Assembly: GCA_000729835.1 (NCBI GenBank)
Contig: JFHB01000132.1
Coordinates: 1-64,000 of the forward strand
Length of the DNA stretch: 64,000 bases
Source: Atkinsonella hypoxylon
Lineage: Eukaryota; Ascomycota; Sordariomycetes; Hypocreales; Clavicipitaceae
Reading direction: 5' to 3'
Part shown: in pieces, positions 48,494-60,204 of the stretch
Layout of the letters: each line of letters begins with the position of its first letter
How positions within the stretch are numbered: the stretch's first letter is position 1
Notes under the pieces: generated by a model
Database searches by the model: none
What the model was told of the DNA's origin: nothing
Seen by the model: the letters and a program-made list of their open reading frames with translations, nothing else
Position numbers and translations under genes: made by a program

Positions 48494-49165
48494 GCATAGA
48501 ACTGGGTGGTGTAGACGGGCTTGTCATATTCATCAAGGGATTGGTAAAAGGCGTAACTCGGCTGATTGACATAACTGGAAATGGTGACATATACAGGGCA
48601 TATTTGGAAGACACGGCTGATTTATGCTGCTTAAGCTAAAAGATTGATTGCGAGGCGTAGACCACCAAAGATTCGCGGTTTGACGGTTGCTCGAAATTGA
48701 CAGTTGGGCCCCTACAGCCTGAATAACGATGATATCACGACGACATCTCAATCGCGAAGCTCACTGCAGAAGTGACATCCGGAAATTGCAAGCCCAGAGG
48801 CAAATGCCGAAATTCATGCGTGCAGCACGCAGTGTAAAGCTCGAACTTTATGGTGAAGTGCAGCTCTAATCGAAATTGGTCTAAAATACCATCTTAGTGT
48901 ATCGATTGCACTATTGCTCTTTCCTCTCAGGATTCCCCTTGAAGCAATTGGTCTGGTAAGGTCATAAGGCGTCTTTACTCTCTCCTACACGGGAACTTCT
49001 GGACTTTTTATTCCTCTTCGTAATTTATTTGGTTGTATCATTTCTAGAATTTTAGATATTCTCTAATATGATTGTAATGCTCTCTTAGCCTTCTATCTCT
49101 TCTCTTCAATTTCTACTTCAACTTTTTCCTTCAATATCGCTACCAATAGTCTTATAATATTCCTC
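48494..49165. other. Intergenic between ELP3 and a pseudogene
   Basis: About 670 nt, with the ELP3 3' UTR and pyrimidine-rich sequence (about 48910-49160) that resembles a promoter for the broken gene that follows. Confidence 0.45.
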
Positions 49166-50015
49166 ATGGCTTTAGAACACAAAGCCCTCAACATGGCTCC
49201 ACCAACTCTTCACCTCTTTCTTAAACTTCCAAGAGAGTTCAGGCTATACATCTGGGAGTTTGCACCCCGGCTTCTAGATAAAGGAGAGAGCTTACATTAC
49301 ATAATCTCACCATGGACATTCAACCATCACAGAAGAACTTGTACACAGGCGTAGAACACATCGAGCGGAGACGCTCAATGCAACGCTTTTTACCGTCTTC
49401 ACAAGGGGAAAGCATCAGCCTGTTTGCGGGACTTTGGTCTTTGGCACGCATGCAGAGATTCCAGATACATCATCACCAAGCGATACGGAGAACATTGCAG
49501 AGTTCGACAGACGGGACGATAAACCTGAAGGATCAGCATTGCCCCTATATGGTCAGTGTAAAGAAAGATCTCTTTTGCAAGCACATTCACAACATACACG
49601 CGTGGTCAATGGGACAGATAGCTATGCCGTGTCTATTCTTTTGGCATAGTGGCAAAGAGGACAATCTTCTTCGCAATTTGGCCATTGAATTTGAACCAGA
49701 GTCGGCAAATCACTGGACACAACAAAGAGACATATATGTAAGAAAGAAACTATATACGACTATTTCTACTGCTGCATATTCATCCATCGCTTGCTCTGGT
49801 TGACCAGTGTCTTGGAAGAAAAAGTTTACCTTTCGTTTATCGACCGCGAGGCCATATATGACGGAAAGGTACTGATCCATGGCGGCTATAGGTACTGCGA
49901 TAAGGACATAGAGTATGCTGAGGCATGTCCTACAGGAACAAACCACAGCTTGGAACCTGTGAAAGTCCTGGTAAGTAGACATCTAAGGGATGAGAATGAA
50001 GCAGAGACGAACTAA
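49166..50015 (+). pseudogene. Decayed 2EXR-domain protein gene
   Basis: The first frame encodes a 2EXR-like start (TLHLFLKLPREFRLYIWEFAP). It meets a TAG at 49352-49354 but continues coding-like in the same frame (FYRLHKGKASA, LWHACRDSRYIITKRYGE) to a second stop at 49520-49522. The similarity then moves to the +2 frame (VSVKKDLFC, NLLRNLAIEFEPES) up to 49803, and to a third frame to 50015. 2EXR proteins form a large fungal family (F-box-like start, LWxACRESR block) of unknown function. No intron placement I tried restores one frame. The pattern fits a pseudogene with two stops and two or more frameshifts. A sequencing or assembly fault, or unusual splicing, is the alternative. Confidence 0.55.
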
Positions 50016-50671
50016 TGAAGCGGCATTCGAGGGCAACATAATGTACGTTCATCCATTCTCAGCTGTGCACCTGAACATTGGAGATGTAATTCTACGCTGT
50101 TATAAATACGCTGTGTGAGTATTTTCTATACGGTATTTGTTGGCGACAGATTGAGTGGCTGGACCTGTCGTATTAGCAAGTTCCTTTCTACTTCTTCGTT
50201 TCCTCATTTACCCCAAGATCTAGTGAACTCGACTGCATGTCAACCTTGACCCTGAATGCTGTAGTGGTGACAGTAGTTTGACAGAAGTCGTATCATGTGC
50301 GGTTGAAAGTTTAGGGTTAGGTGCGAAGAAAGCCAGATGCGACTAGGATCACGTCGCGACGAAAGCGACGTTGTACAAGTTAGTGCCAGTCCGATGAGTT
50401 ATGCTGATGCTCAAATCGACGTCCATCTTCCTTGAATCTTCCATATATCGGGTTTTTCAAAATTGCCCGTCGTGTCGATGGATTGGTGTTGTGACTCGTG
50501 AGTGATACTATCGCCTTAGTCATCAACAACTCATCTCATACTCACACGCTTTACTCGCAACTCATACACTTTTCTCAACAACATATATTCCCGCCAGAGA
50601 ACATAAACAGTCCGCGCCAAGCAACCCGCCGATCAGGACTCGCACTGACTCCAACATGAGCTGCCAAAGCC
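50016..50671. other. Intergenic before the carrier gene
   Basis: About 650 nt with no gene. ACTCATAC/CTCATAC repeats near 50528-50570 lie in the likely 5' UTR of the carrier gene. Confidence 0.45.
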
Positions 50672-52039
50672 ATGCCGGGCCGCAATGACGCTGCTCCGCC
50701 TTGGCTTCCGCCGACTTGGTCTCCTGAACCGTCGATGGGCGTGTTGCCCGTCATCACCAAGCCAGAAGACTATCCCGACCGGGCACCCCGTAGCAATGCC
50801 GCGACGGCCGCATCCGCCGCTGGTGTGAGAGCCCTGAGCGCGCAGCTCGTCGCCTTCTACTTTCGTGCGCCGGCCAAGGCCTTCTTCAGGACACGCGTGG
50901 ATTACCTGGCGTACGCGCGGACAGTCCACAGCGAGCAGATCAAGCGTATGCTGGACGCAGTGGCCCGGGACCAGACGTCGTCGAGGGCTCGATTGTTTCT
51001 GCAGCACACTTGGATATGGATGAGGAGCACCACGCCAGGCGTGCTGACGTCCGCCATCAAGCAGCAAGGCTGGAGCGTGGTGCCTCATCAGATTCTCCCG
51101 CCTCTGATCGCCAACGTCGGTGTCGGCGCCGTCTTGTACACTAGTTATCTACACATCCTGGGCCATCTCCACGAGGACAGCGCCAAGGCGACCAAGAGAG
51201 TCTATCCGCCGCCCTCGCCGCAGCATACCTTCACCGCCGGCTTCCTAGCAGGCGGTATCCAAAGTGTTGTCGCCGCACCCCTGGACGCCCTCCAGGCTCG
51301 GTATGACCACCACGACATGATGCCCCGCGATGGGGGCAACTCTCCCCGGAGTATGTGGAGCTTTGGCGCAGAAAAGCTCCGGGAGATTGGTCTCCGCGGC
51401 ATCTTCGCCGGCTGGGGCCTGTCCTTCGCAAAGGACAGCCTGGGCAGCGCCGTCTTCTTCAGTATGTTTGAGTACGTCAAGGCCCAGGGATACTACGGCT
51501 TCGTCACCTGGTACTACGGCGGCCTGGGCCAAGACACGGTCGACTTCCTCGCCATGAAGCGGCCCTCCGGCCCAGACCAAGAGGGCGAGGTCGCCGTCAT
51601 CCGACCGCACTATGCCATCGAGCCCATGTTCCTGTTCGCCGCCGGGTTCAGCGCATCCTTCTCCCAGCAAATCTTCTTGCATCCCCTGACCAATTTCCAA
51701 CTGAAGCACTGGGACCACCTGGAGGACCTAGACGACAGGACGGCCAGAGATAGAGCCTCCAGACAGGCGAACCCGGAGAGGCCGCGTCGACCGTGGAGGA
51801 TGCTCCGGGTGTATTACCACGCTTACCAGGAGACGTGGGCTGGGTGCGTGGCCGAAGCGGCCGCGGAGAAACAAAGCCTGACGAGATGGCTGTATAGAGG
51901 CTTCCTGTCGAGCACGCTTCGGCAGGTTCCTAGCACGAGTGCCGGGTTGATTATATTTGAGTTGATCCGGCGGAAGTATGGGTATGGCGCGGACGAAGTC
52001 CGAATCACAAAGAACGGATACGATATTCTCCTCGCCTGA
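50672..52039 (+). CDS. Mitochondrial carrier (SLC25)-like protein
   Basis: One uninterrupted exon gives 455 aa, long for a carrier (usually ~300). It contains a mitochondrial-carrier signature AGGIQSVVAAPLDALQARYD (P-x-D-x-x-x-x-R type) near 190-212, followed by GLRGIFAGWGLSFAKDSLGSAVFFSMFEY, a good match to the second half of a carrier repeat. A third repeat is visible late (WLYRGFLSSTLRQVPSTSAGL, IFELIRRKYG). The first repeat is degenerate and the N-terminus (about 1-75) is an extra Pro/Ala-rich region. Carriers exchange metabolites across the inner mitochondrial membrane; the substrate is not deducible here. Similar divergent, long carriers are found in filamentous fungi and remain unnamed. 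The start MPGRNDAAP is the first in-frame ATG. Confidence 0.78.
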   Translation: MPGRNDAAPPWLPPTWSPEPSMGVLPVITKPEDYPDRAPRSNAATAASAAGVRALSAQLVAFYFRAPAKAFFRTRVDYLAYARTVHSEQIKRMLDAVARDQTSSRARLFLQHTWIWMRSTTPGVLTSAIKQQGWSVVPHQILPPLIANVGVGAVLYTSYLHILGHLHEDSAKATKRVYPPPSPQHTFTAGFLAGGIQSVVAAPLDALQARYDHHDMMPRDGGNSPRSMWSFGAEKLREIGLRGIFAGWGLSFAKDSLGSAVFFSMFEYVKAQGYYGFVTWYYGGLGQDTVDFLAMKRPSGPDQEGEVAVIRPHYAIEPMFLFAAGFSASFSQQIFLHPLTNFQLKHWDHLEDLDDRTARDRASRQANPERPRRPWRMLRVYYHAYQETWAGCVAEAAAEKQSLTRWLYRGFLSSTLRQVPSTSAGLIIFELIRRKYGYGADEVRITKNGYDILLA

Positions 52040-53216
52040 AAGGCGGGACAGGTGACGGACGGACTTTATCCAACTTGGGCATTTACGGAAAGGGCCTCGA
52101 GGACCTTGTTGAGGAGTGACGGGGCGCTACATTTTTGTGTTTATACCATTTCATCTCGACACCTTAGACGCATGTAACATGAATCATTCACGGGCGCGGC
52201 ATGCGCTGGCCCAAATCTCCCGTCTTTAATCAGGACAACCTTCAGATACTAAAGGCTAGTCTCGGACTGAACTCAAATGGTCCGGCATGCAACAGTGATG
52301 CATGCTCACGACGCCACTTCCCACCCGACTAGATGCTAAAACTATCTGCCGAAGCCTCATCTCTCGATGTCGAAACAGTTACCTCTTGGAGCCCCGACTC
52401 ATAAGAAAAATCTAGCCAATTATGCTAAACTTGTCTAGGCATGACCAATCTACAAGACGGAGTCCCCGTCTTAGGCGATCTTCCCCTTCTCAACAATGCA
52501 TGGTACAGCGTCGAGCTCATGGCAGAGCATGCAAATATCAGGTTCCCTTTCGAAGAAGTCGTGTACTGGGTAGAGGACGGCAAGGGCTCTAGCAGCTTCG
52601 AATGGGTGTACGGGCAGCAGACCAAGTTCCATCTGATCAGGACAGCGAGCCATTCCGTCAGCAAGAACGATGCAACAGGGGCATTGTGAATGGAACACCT
52701 CAAGTAGCAGACGAGGCACAGAAGAATGAGTACAAGCATTCACCTCCAAGTCCCACATAGCTGCTGTCCATCGAGCATTAATTTACCAAACCTCGCTATC
52801 CTTGCGACATTCACGCCCGCTGGAATAGACATACCAAGATAAACAAAGTAATGAACAAGAAAAAGAAATCAAAAGTCGTCAATCAACTCCTACGAGTCCT
52901 ACAGAACCACCTCGTCCTCCCGTTGCACCGTCTCCCGATCCTATCCCTTCCCTCCCTTTCCCTTCTGTTTACATGCCACAGGTACACTTATCACACCGGT
53001 CCAAACCTCGAGCATGCAAAAGATCCTTGAACTCCATTTGCAAAAAGAACCCAAAAAGAAAAAAAAAAAAAAAACTACATCCAGATTTGAAATGCGCTGT
53101 CCCCGCACTCGAAATACTCGAAGCGTTTCTAGCATCAACACCACGACCACCCAAGACGTGAGTTTATGCAGAATGAAAATTTCACATCCAGGTGTCGTAG
53201 CTCCTCCCGCCACCCA
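52040..53216. other. Convergent intergenic, carrier and CCR4 3' ends
   Basis: About 1.2 kb. An 82-codon frame at 52441-52689 (+) starts MTNLQDGVPVLGDLP; it has no motif, and the opposite strand is also open there. No gene is claimed. A 14-A run lies near 53060. Confidence 0.45.
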
Positions 53217-55421
53217 TCAGCGGCTTGACCCTGATGCGCCGCTCTTATCAGCCTGCTGGTCTCTGTCCTGGTTTTGCTTCTTGTCTTTCCTGGCTTTGAT
53301 CACAAATTCGGCCATGATTTGGATGTGATCTGCGGGGAAATGCCAGTGAGGGAAAGCAGGCATTCTCTTCAGATAACCAGCGTCGGGTGGTCCTAATAAG
53401 TCTACTACTTCTAGGGTATTGGTTGAGTACCAGATGTAGTCAATGACGTCTGCGAACCCGGGCGTGTAATTGGTAAATGGCATCTCGTCGGCGGTCTTCT
53501 TGGTATGCGCATAAGCATCTCTTAAGCTGAATGGGTGCTCGATACCGTCCCTGGTGAAGCTGCCGTATTGATAGTCACCCAACTCAGAGTGGTTAGGAGG
53601 AACTCGGCCCATGGACATCAGCTCATACACTGATGACCCTTCTGTTGAGTTGAAATCACCGGCCACAATGAGAGGTATGTCTGTATTAGAACGGTATTCC
53701 TGGCTAGGCCCAGGTTCAGCCTGTGGCTTTGGTACTTCGGCGTCGTCAGCAAGTGGCCCTGTGATGAGCTTTTTGTCTTTGACAGCTGGCCATCTGGCAT
53801 ATTTTTCGGCCAATTTGGTAACGTGCTCCATCAGGATACCCGTTTGAATGACCTTGACATCGGCAAGCACCGAGTCCCACGTCAAGTGGACATTGACAAG
53901 GATCAGGCGGGCGCCTGTAAGTCGAGACTCAAAGAAGCAGATGACTGCGATATTGTCCTTCGGCATCACTCGATTGAAGACATCATGCTGGTTCTTCATG
54001 TCGGGTCGATTTATAGCAATTGTGGCGAACTCGATGAGTTGTTTGTCCAGCAGAACGTACTTGCTCTGCTTGTAGAACACAGCACATCCATCCACCGTCT
54101 GCGCGTCCTTCTCCGACATAGTTCTGGCGCGAGACTTGGGCCAGTGAACCCCTTTATAATCCATTTGCGCCAGCTCCGGGCTCAGATCTTCTTTGAAAGC
54201 ATCCGTCGCGACTTCCTGTAAGCTGAGGAAGTCGGCATCGCGAAGCCTAAGTTCTTCCAAGATGCAACCCTTACGGTATTGCCAATCCAGCGCGTTGGTC
54301 GGAGTATAACCATAAGTTTGTGGAGTCGCATACTTGTCGCATAGAATATTCCAAGAAAATACTTTGATTCGCTCCAAGTTCGGTGACACATCTTCCTGTA
54401 TGATAATTTCCTTCCGCGGCGTGGGAGGTTCCGGTACTAGACGGAGCAATCCTGGTTAGTAATCGTTTCTTAACTTGTTCATGGCATGTTGACGATCAAT
54501 TGTCTTACTAGGAGCTCCTTCTTTCAAGGCATTAATTACGCTTTTGGTACCCTTCTCCATAACTTCTTGCTTCCATGCAGGGTCCAAAGGATTTCCCTCA
54601 ATGCCTAGCATTTCCAGCAAATGCAGAGAACCAAGCTCAAATGGCAAATCTCGAATGTCATTGTTAAAGAGGAGGAGATGCTTGAGATATGTGCACATGC
54701 CAAGCTCGGCTGGTAGCTCGGATATCTGGTTGTAGGAAGCATCAAGATGGCGCAGCTGCCGCAACTCGCCAATTTCCCTGGGTAATCTTGTAAGCTTGTT
54801 CGACGCGATGTACAGCTCGTTCAAAAATTTGTATTGGAAGAGTTCGAGGGCAAGATTCCGCAATCCTTGTCCTGACATGTCCATGTTATGCCAATCCTGT
54901 CGAGTGGTCTCCCTTTTCAAGAGATACGGCCGTCTTCTATCCTCCGGATCATTCTCGCCGTCTGCTTGTGTCCGGCCACTACTAGGAGGAGGACCTCCAA
55001 TACCCCGATTTTCCGAGGCTTTGAGCCTAGCATAGTAATGAGGTTGCTGTTGGTCAGTCATGGCGGAGTGAGCTCGTTCTGCCTCCTTCTGCATCCGCAG
55101 CTGCTCCTGCCACATCTCATTCTGAGGAACTTGGCCACCTCGAGAGTTGGATGTGTGTCCATTGGATAAGACGCCCGAGTTGAATGTGCTTGAATTGGAG
55201 AGCGTAGTGGAGAGTGCATTGGATGCAAAGGATGTGTGATGGTTAAGGCCGTTTGCTGACGACGGTAGGCCGTGATCGTGCTGCAGGCCTTGATGGTGCT
55301 GCGACTGGGATGGGTGTTGGTGCTGAGCATGCTGCTGGAAGCTATACAGCATGTTTGGCATACCACGGCCCGCCCCATTCAGCCGAGCATTGTGCCCTTG
55401 CTGATGGTTCTGGGAGTACAT
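53217..55421 (-). CDS. ccr4: CCR4-NOT deadenylase CCR4
   Basis: Exons (minus) 55421-54509 and 54436-53217 give 710 aa. Order: a Gln/His-rich N-terminal region (about 1-100), leucine-rich repeats (about 175-275; FLNELYIASNKLTRLP, LRHLDASYNQISELP, LKHLLLFNNDIRDLP), then an exonuclease-endonuclease-phosphatase domain (about 325-700) with VFSWNILCDKYAT, FLSLQEV (catalytic Glu), PLIVAGDFNST and a final HWHFPADHIQIMAEF. CCR4 shortens mRNA poly(A) tails in the cytoplasm; the LRR domain binds CAF1/POP2. The intron is 72 nt. The start is uncertain: the frame stays open a little upstream behind a possible acceptor (TTTAG at about 55448), so a short 5' coding exon cannot be excluded. The 5' leader appears long. 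Confidence 0.92.
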
Positions 55422-58400
55422 GCCGTTGGTGATGTGTACAAGTTGACAGCTAAAGGCAAATCAGAAAAAGCTCGCCGGCACAGGGGCTCGGCAGCAAGGC
55501 TTGATGTTCGTTGCAGTACCGGCAGTTGTTAGAAAAATATATATATGCCGCTTCAACAAAGCTCGCTCGGGCTAGCATTTGTCCTCGTCTCGGGAGCTTT
55601 GGTCGTATGGCGGCGATAGAGCTGTTGAAGCAGAGCCGAACGACTGGACAAGTTGGTGGTCGTTGACGTACGAATGACACAAGACGGCGGAGGATGAGGC
55701 TCACGTTTGCGCATGGGCTCGAATGACCGAGATCTCTCGCCTACGACCTGGTGAGTAGCCTGAGGCTGTCGTGATGGAGGCCGCGCACCGATCCTCAACA
55801 CCACATTGGAAGCTGGAGTAGGAGGAGAATTTGTGGAGTCGCGACACGGTCGGTGAGATTCAGTTGCTCCGATAGCGACGATAGAAAGTCGTGGAAAGAT
55901 GTCGTGGACAATAGATCAAGAAAAATGGTTGAGCTGAAGTTGGGGGGTATACTGTTTCGAAGGGAGAGGAGTTAGCTCGATTTACCCTTAGGTCATGACA
56001 CGCAACCAGATTTGCTGTTGTAGGATCTCGAGGTCCAGGCAAATTCCCGGAACGAAGCCCGAAACACTGGAGTACACATACAATAACGATTGCGGCGCGA
56101 AGGCGTCCTGTAATCACTGAAAAAGAACCAACAGATACTTGCGCAGAACAATAGAGGTCGATATCAAAGTGCAATCTCGAGTCATCTAACTCTCTGCTCA
56201 GTTCTGATTGAGCACTTCCACAATCTGCGTCAAGCACCGAGGGGTCACGTGATGAGATGGGTCCACGGTGAAAAGAGCTATGCGCGTCACGTGCAGGCTG
56301 CCCTTCATGCTCTGGACACCTATAATCTATGAGCTTTTACTCACGGAACGCTTGCTTAAATAGCTAGCTATGCAGGTTGCTTTCGCAGTAGAAAGGCTGT
56401 TACGTTTATGAAAGCCTAGCTAGATATGTAAGAAAGCAATTTCCAATCTGCTTGGAGAATTAAGGCTGGCTACAACTTGGTGAGTGTGCACACTGCAGAC
56501 ATCCCTGCTGCAAAATCCAGATGAGGAAAGCGACGCACATCACGCCCAGCTCCAACTGCCTCCAACTGCTTCCAACGGTGGAACCGAAATAACTACATAG
56601 AAGCCCGAATCAGTACAGCAACATAGTCAGAGGCCTCTCTTCCAATTGACAGCGTCCCCGCCAAACAAGGTCGTTTCATGAAATGCTGGCATACCAAACG
56701 TTTCCTCCAGGATAAAGTGGATGAATATGACCTTTTGCTTTGGAGATGGCATATTCTCTGTCAGCCACCGACCTAGGTGCATAGCTGAGGGCCTTGGATT
56801 CTAGTTCCGTCGACTTGCATTGCAAGCCACTTCTGCTGGATCCAAAGAAGCATGGAGCGTGAAATACCAGTCTGGCGTTCTCCATAGGGAGCCCTTTGAT
56901 CCAAGTCGAGAGGGGGCATCGTACAAGAACAACTCGGCTTTCTACCCATCTAGAAACAACTGTCCACAGCAGACTAGTCCATCATGGATGGGCCCATCTG
57001 ATATCTGCAGCAGCTAAGCAGATAACCAGTTGCCGATTACTTTCTTTCAGCCGTCCCCCACAAAGCTTGGGGAAGCCCCGCCAAGCGATGGATAGTTGGC
57101 ACTAGACCTTTTCACATAAGAAGCAAATCTGACAATACCTGTTCATGACGATTTCCACTTACAAATTGAGACACTTGCAGCATGAAGCCGTGTGCCAGCA
57201 GTTGGTTGATCAAGCATACAAATCCTTGTTACACCACGGCTGAGCCTCCTCGTATGCGACTGTACCTCGACCTAGCAATCCCGAACGACAATCTTGCTGC
57301 AACGCTAATGTGCGCCGCTAATGCCATAGCAAAGAGGACATATCAGTCAGTGACTTCAAGGGACTTGTATTCGGCGGTCTATGAGTACGCTGCGGAGACA
57401 GCCGTGAAAGGCATAATAAACAACAGCACTTCGTTAAAAGCCCGAAAACAGCACCTGGTACAGCTCCCACGGGGCGCTGTTGGAAACAATAGCGGGAAAC
57501 AACCCGAAATTGACAAGCGGCTGGGATGTACAGCGCATCGAGAGAACTTTGCTGATCAACAACCAAAAGCTATCCAACGAAACGCAGCAGGTTTCAGGAA
57601 AGCCCAGTGGCCTTCATTCAAGGATCTGCAGGCTGCATGAATAGCACCAGACTGCAGGTTGAGTATTATTAACGCCGGGGATCTCTGCCAGACAAGGCGC
57701 TGCGGTATCAGTCCGGGTCGAGTACCTCGTCTGGGACACTGCGTCTGGCGTTGCAAAAAAAGATGATTGAAACATTACTACTTCGTATAGTGAGTGTAAT
57801 TACCAAATTGAAACGAATAATGACACAGGCTGCACAGGGGCACAGGGGAGTGCCGGCACTGCTGCTTAGAAAGACAGCAGCGGAGCGTCGGAGACGCCGG
57901 GCCTTTATAACAAAATAACAATCAACCCTAGTGGTACCAGACCTAATTACCATTTGGCAGTCAGCATCGCTGCTCAGCCCATGTAATGTGTAATGTAATG
58001 TGCAATGTAATGTGGGTCAACAAATGTCTGGAGTTTCAAAGTTCAATGTTGCATTTCTCCACGCGGGCATAATAATTTAGTGCCCCGATGCCCCGATGCC
58101 CCGATGCCCCGATGCCCCCAATTGCCCCGGTGCCCCTTGGGAAACTTTGCCCAGGCAAGGCAGCACCGTCAGCACTCCGCTTCCACCGTCGCCAGTGCCT
58201 AGGCAGTCCCAACTCGACTGTTGATTCTCGTCCTCGTCTTGAACACTCACTCCCGAACCTTGCAGTGACAGCCAGACAACGCCGTAGTCGCTCATCTCAT
58301 CAGACCTCCCTGTCGTCCCTGTCGTCCCTGTCGTCCCAGGCGAAGCCCGCCCCGCCCCGCCGCACTAACTACCAGTCAACCGCTTTTGGTCCAGACCTCT

Positions 58401-58579
58401 CCTCTCTGCTCCAAGCGCTGCTTCTCTTGCGACCTCGACCAACAAATTCAACTCTCCCCCTCATCCTCCTTCCCAGGCCAGGCTCGCCGCCGCAGCTGGG
58501 CTATATGGCGTCGATGCAGAAGATGCTTCTTCTCGACCAGCGCTTTTCGCCGCTTGCTTGATCCGTATATCGCCTCCCA
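55422..58579. other. Intergenic, CCR4 promoter to methyltransferase 5' region
   Basis: About 3.2 kb. The first 900 nt likely hold the CCR4 leader and promoter, with TCACGTGA at 56245-56252 and CACGTG at 56288-56293. The remainder has short frames only. Tandem repeats lie at 57980-58015, 58080-58118 and 58311-58339. The pyrimidine-rich final part resembles the methyltransferase 5' UTR and could contain an intron. Confidence 0.5.
58080..58118. repeat. TGCCCCGA tandem repeat
   Basis: Four perfect 8-nt TGCCCCGA units and a degenerate fifth. The 8-nt unit shifts frame, so it is not expected to be coding. Confidence 0.9.
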
Positions 58580-58612
58580 ATGCCTACTCTCCTGGCAAGC
58601 CTCTGCAGATGA
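58580..58612 (+). promoter_or_regulatory. Upstream ORF overlapping the methyltransferase start
   Basis: ATG at 58580 opens ten codons (MPTLLASLCR). Its TGA at 58610-58612 overlaps the methyltransferase ATG (58609-58611) as ATGA. This arrangement can couple termination to re-initiation. Presence on the mRNA is inferred. Confidence 0.4.
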
Positions 58613-59874
58613 ATGCCCCTACTCCCAGTGCTGAGTCGGTTTCATCCGTCAGTGGCACGACCTCGCTCTCTACTCGAACAAACATGACTTCGGAATCTCA
58701 AAGACTGGGGGAAAGTCAGTTACAATCGCGGCCCTTCGTTCAGCGAAATGGGCGTACCTACATCAACGACCCGCAGCTGCCCTATCCTTTGCCTTGCGAC
58801 CTGACCGAGCTGCACCGCCAATCGCTGCGAACGTTACTTTTAATCCAGTTGCTCGGAGCTCCAGTTTGTTCGCCGTCATTTACGGAGAAGCCTCCCCGGC
58901 GAGTGCTCGAAATCGGCTGCGGTTCGGGCTTTTGGAGCATGATGTGTCACAGGCATTTCAAAATCAATGGCCACCCCAACATTTCATTTACAGGAATTGA
59001 CATTGCACCTGTTTCTCCGGGCAGCGTCAACATTGCAGCGGACGCTACACAACCGGATCGAGATATGAAATGGGAGTTTGTGAACCATGATATACGCCAG
59101 CTTCCTTGGCCATTTCCCGACGAAGAGTACGATTTGATCATGGCCAAGGACATGAGCCTCACTGTGCCCAACGGGTGGTATCAGGATATTATGGACGAAT
59201 ACCTGCGACTGCTTCGGCCTGGGGGCACACTTGAGATATGGGAATCAGACCACCTTATCCGAATGTTGCGACCACATGTGCCCGGCTCTGCGTCAACTGC
59301 TGATGAGGCAGACGAACAAGAAGCTGCTTCCAGTCTCAGCGCCTATGTCATGTCATCTAACACCCCGTTGTCCGCTCCACTTAACCCCTTTTTGGCCGAG
59401 TATAACACCTGGTTGACCAAGGCGCTGGAAAGTCGGGACTTAAGTGCTGTTCCTTGCACCTTGGTTGGTCCGACACTTCTTCAGGAATCAGAAACCTTAA
59501 CTGAAATTAGGTCAAGGAGGCTAGCGATTCCTCTTAGTGAAGTGCGTTGGGAACGTGAGGGGGTTGGTGGTGTCGTCACTCGCAATGGGGCACCATCGGG
59601 AGACGCACATGGTAAAGATCAGAAGTTGGAACGGACTCTCAATTCAGAACAGATAGCTCTTCGAAAGACGGCTCTCTTGACGGTTGTGCAACAAGTGCAG
59701 GCGCTTGAACCAATTCTGAGAGAGGCAAGTGGGAAGAGCCAGGATGAATGGGACGTGTGGCTAGGGAAGATGATGAACGATCTAATGGGCGAGAATGGCA
59801 CGGGCTGGGGAGAATGCCTCGAGATCGGAGCGTGGTGGGCAAAGAAGCGCAAGAGCAATGAAAGTGATAGATGA
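58609..59874 (+). CDS. SAM-dependent methyltransferase (class I)
   Basis: A single exon of 421 aa from ATG at 58609. Residues 1-55 are Ser/Thr/Gln-rich and probably disordered. The class I Rossmann methyltransferase domain starts at about 98 with motif I VLEIGCGSGFWS, then GIDIAPVSPG, ADATQP, FVNHDIRQLPWPFPDEEYDLIMAKDMSL and LLRPGGTLEIWESDHLIR. The C-terminal half (about 230-421) is helical and less recognisable, ending near LEIGAWWAKKRKSNESDR. The substrate is unknown. Many fungi have related proteins of this length whose role is unassigned; some are regulators rather than metabolic enzymes. The frame is open a few codons upstream of the ATG without another ATG, so a 5' exon is possible. Confidence 0.85.
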   Translation: MNAPTPSAESVSSVSGTTSLSTRTNMTSESQRLGESQLQSRPFVQRNGRTYINDPQLPYPLPCDLTELHRQSLRTLLLIQLLGAPVCSPSFTEKPPRRVLEIGCGSGFWSMMCHRHFKINGHPNISFTGIDIAPVSPGSVNIAADATQPDRDMKWEFVNHDIRQLPWPFPDEEYDLIMAKDMSLTVPNGWYQDIMDEYLRLLRPGGTLEIWESDHLIRMLRPHVPGSASTADEADEQEAASSLSAYVMSSNTPLSAPLNPFLAEYNTWLTKALESRDLSAVPCTLVGPTLLQESETLTEIRSRRLAIPLSEVRWEREGVGGVVTRNGAPSGDAHGKDQKLERTLNSEQIALRKTALLTVVQQVQALEPILREASGKSQDEWDVWLGKMMNDLMGENGTGWGECLEIGAWWAKKRKSNESDR

Positions 59875-60204
59875 GGCGACATGCGGCGCGCAGGCCAGCA
59901 GGCACGCGAATAGTGCCTGCTATTTAGCTTGCCGCTTGATGAAATCTGATGATCTGGGACATAAGAAAGGCTGACAGGAACACGAAAGCCTTCTCAGAAC
60001 AGTAACATCTTCTCCGCGGGCATTCTTTGAATTATGTTGGCAACAGGACCTCGTCAAAGTATACATTCCGCTTACAACCTCCACCAACATCGACTTTATG
60101 TACACTTTTCCTTGACAAGATGGTCTCGGCCTCGCGAAGGGTCGTCATGTAGATAAGGTAATGATATAACATTGTACATGCGACATGATGTATTTATTAT
60201 TTGT
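59875..60204. other. Convergent intergenic, methyltransferase and LYR gene 3' ends
   Basis: About 330 nt with no coding signal. Confidence 0.5.

Noticed and set aside
57182..57640. 152-codon plus-strand frame
   Set aside because: No motif or splice partner, and the opposite strand is also partly open; the codons do not resemble those of neighbouring genes.
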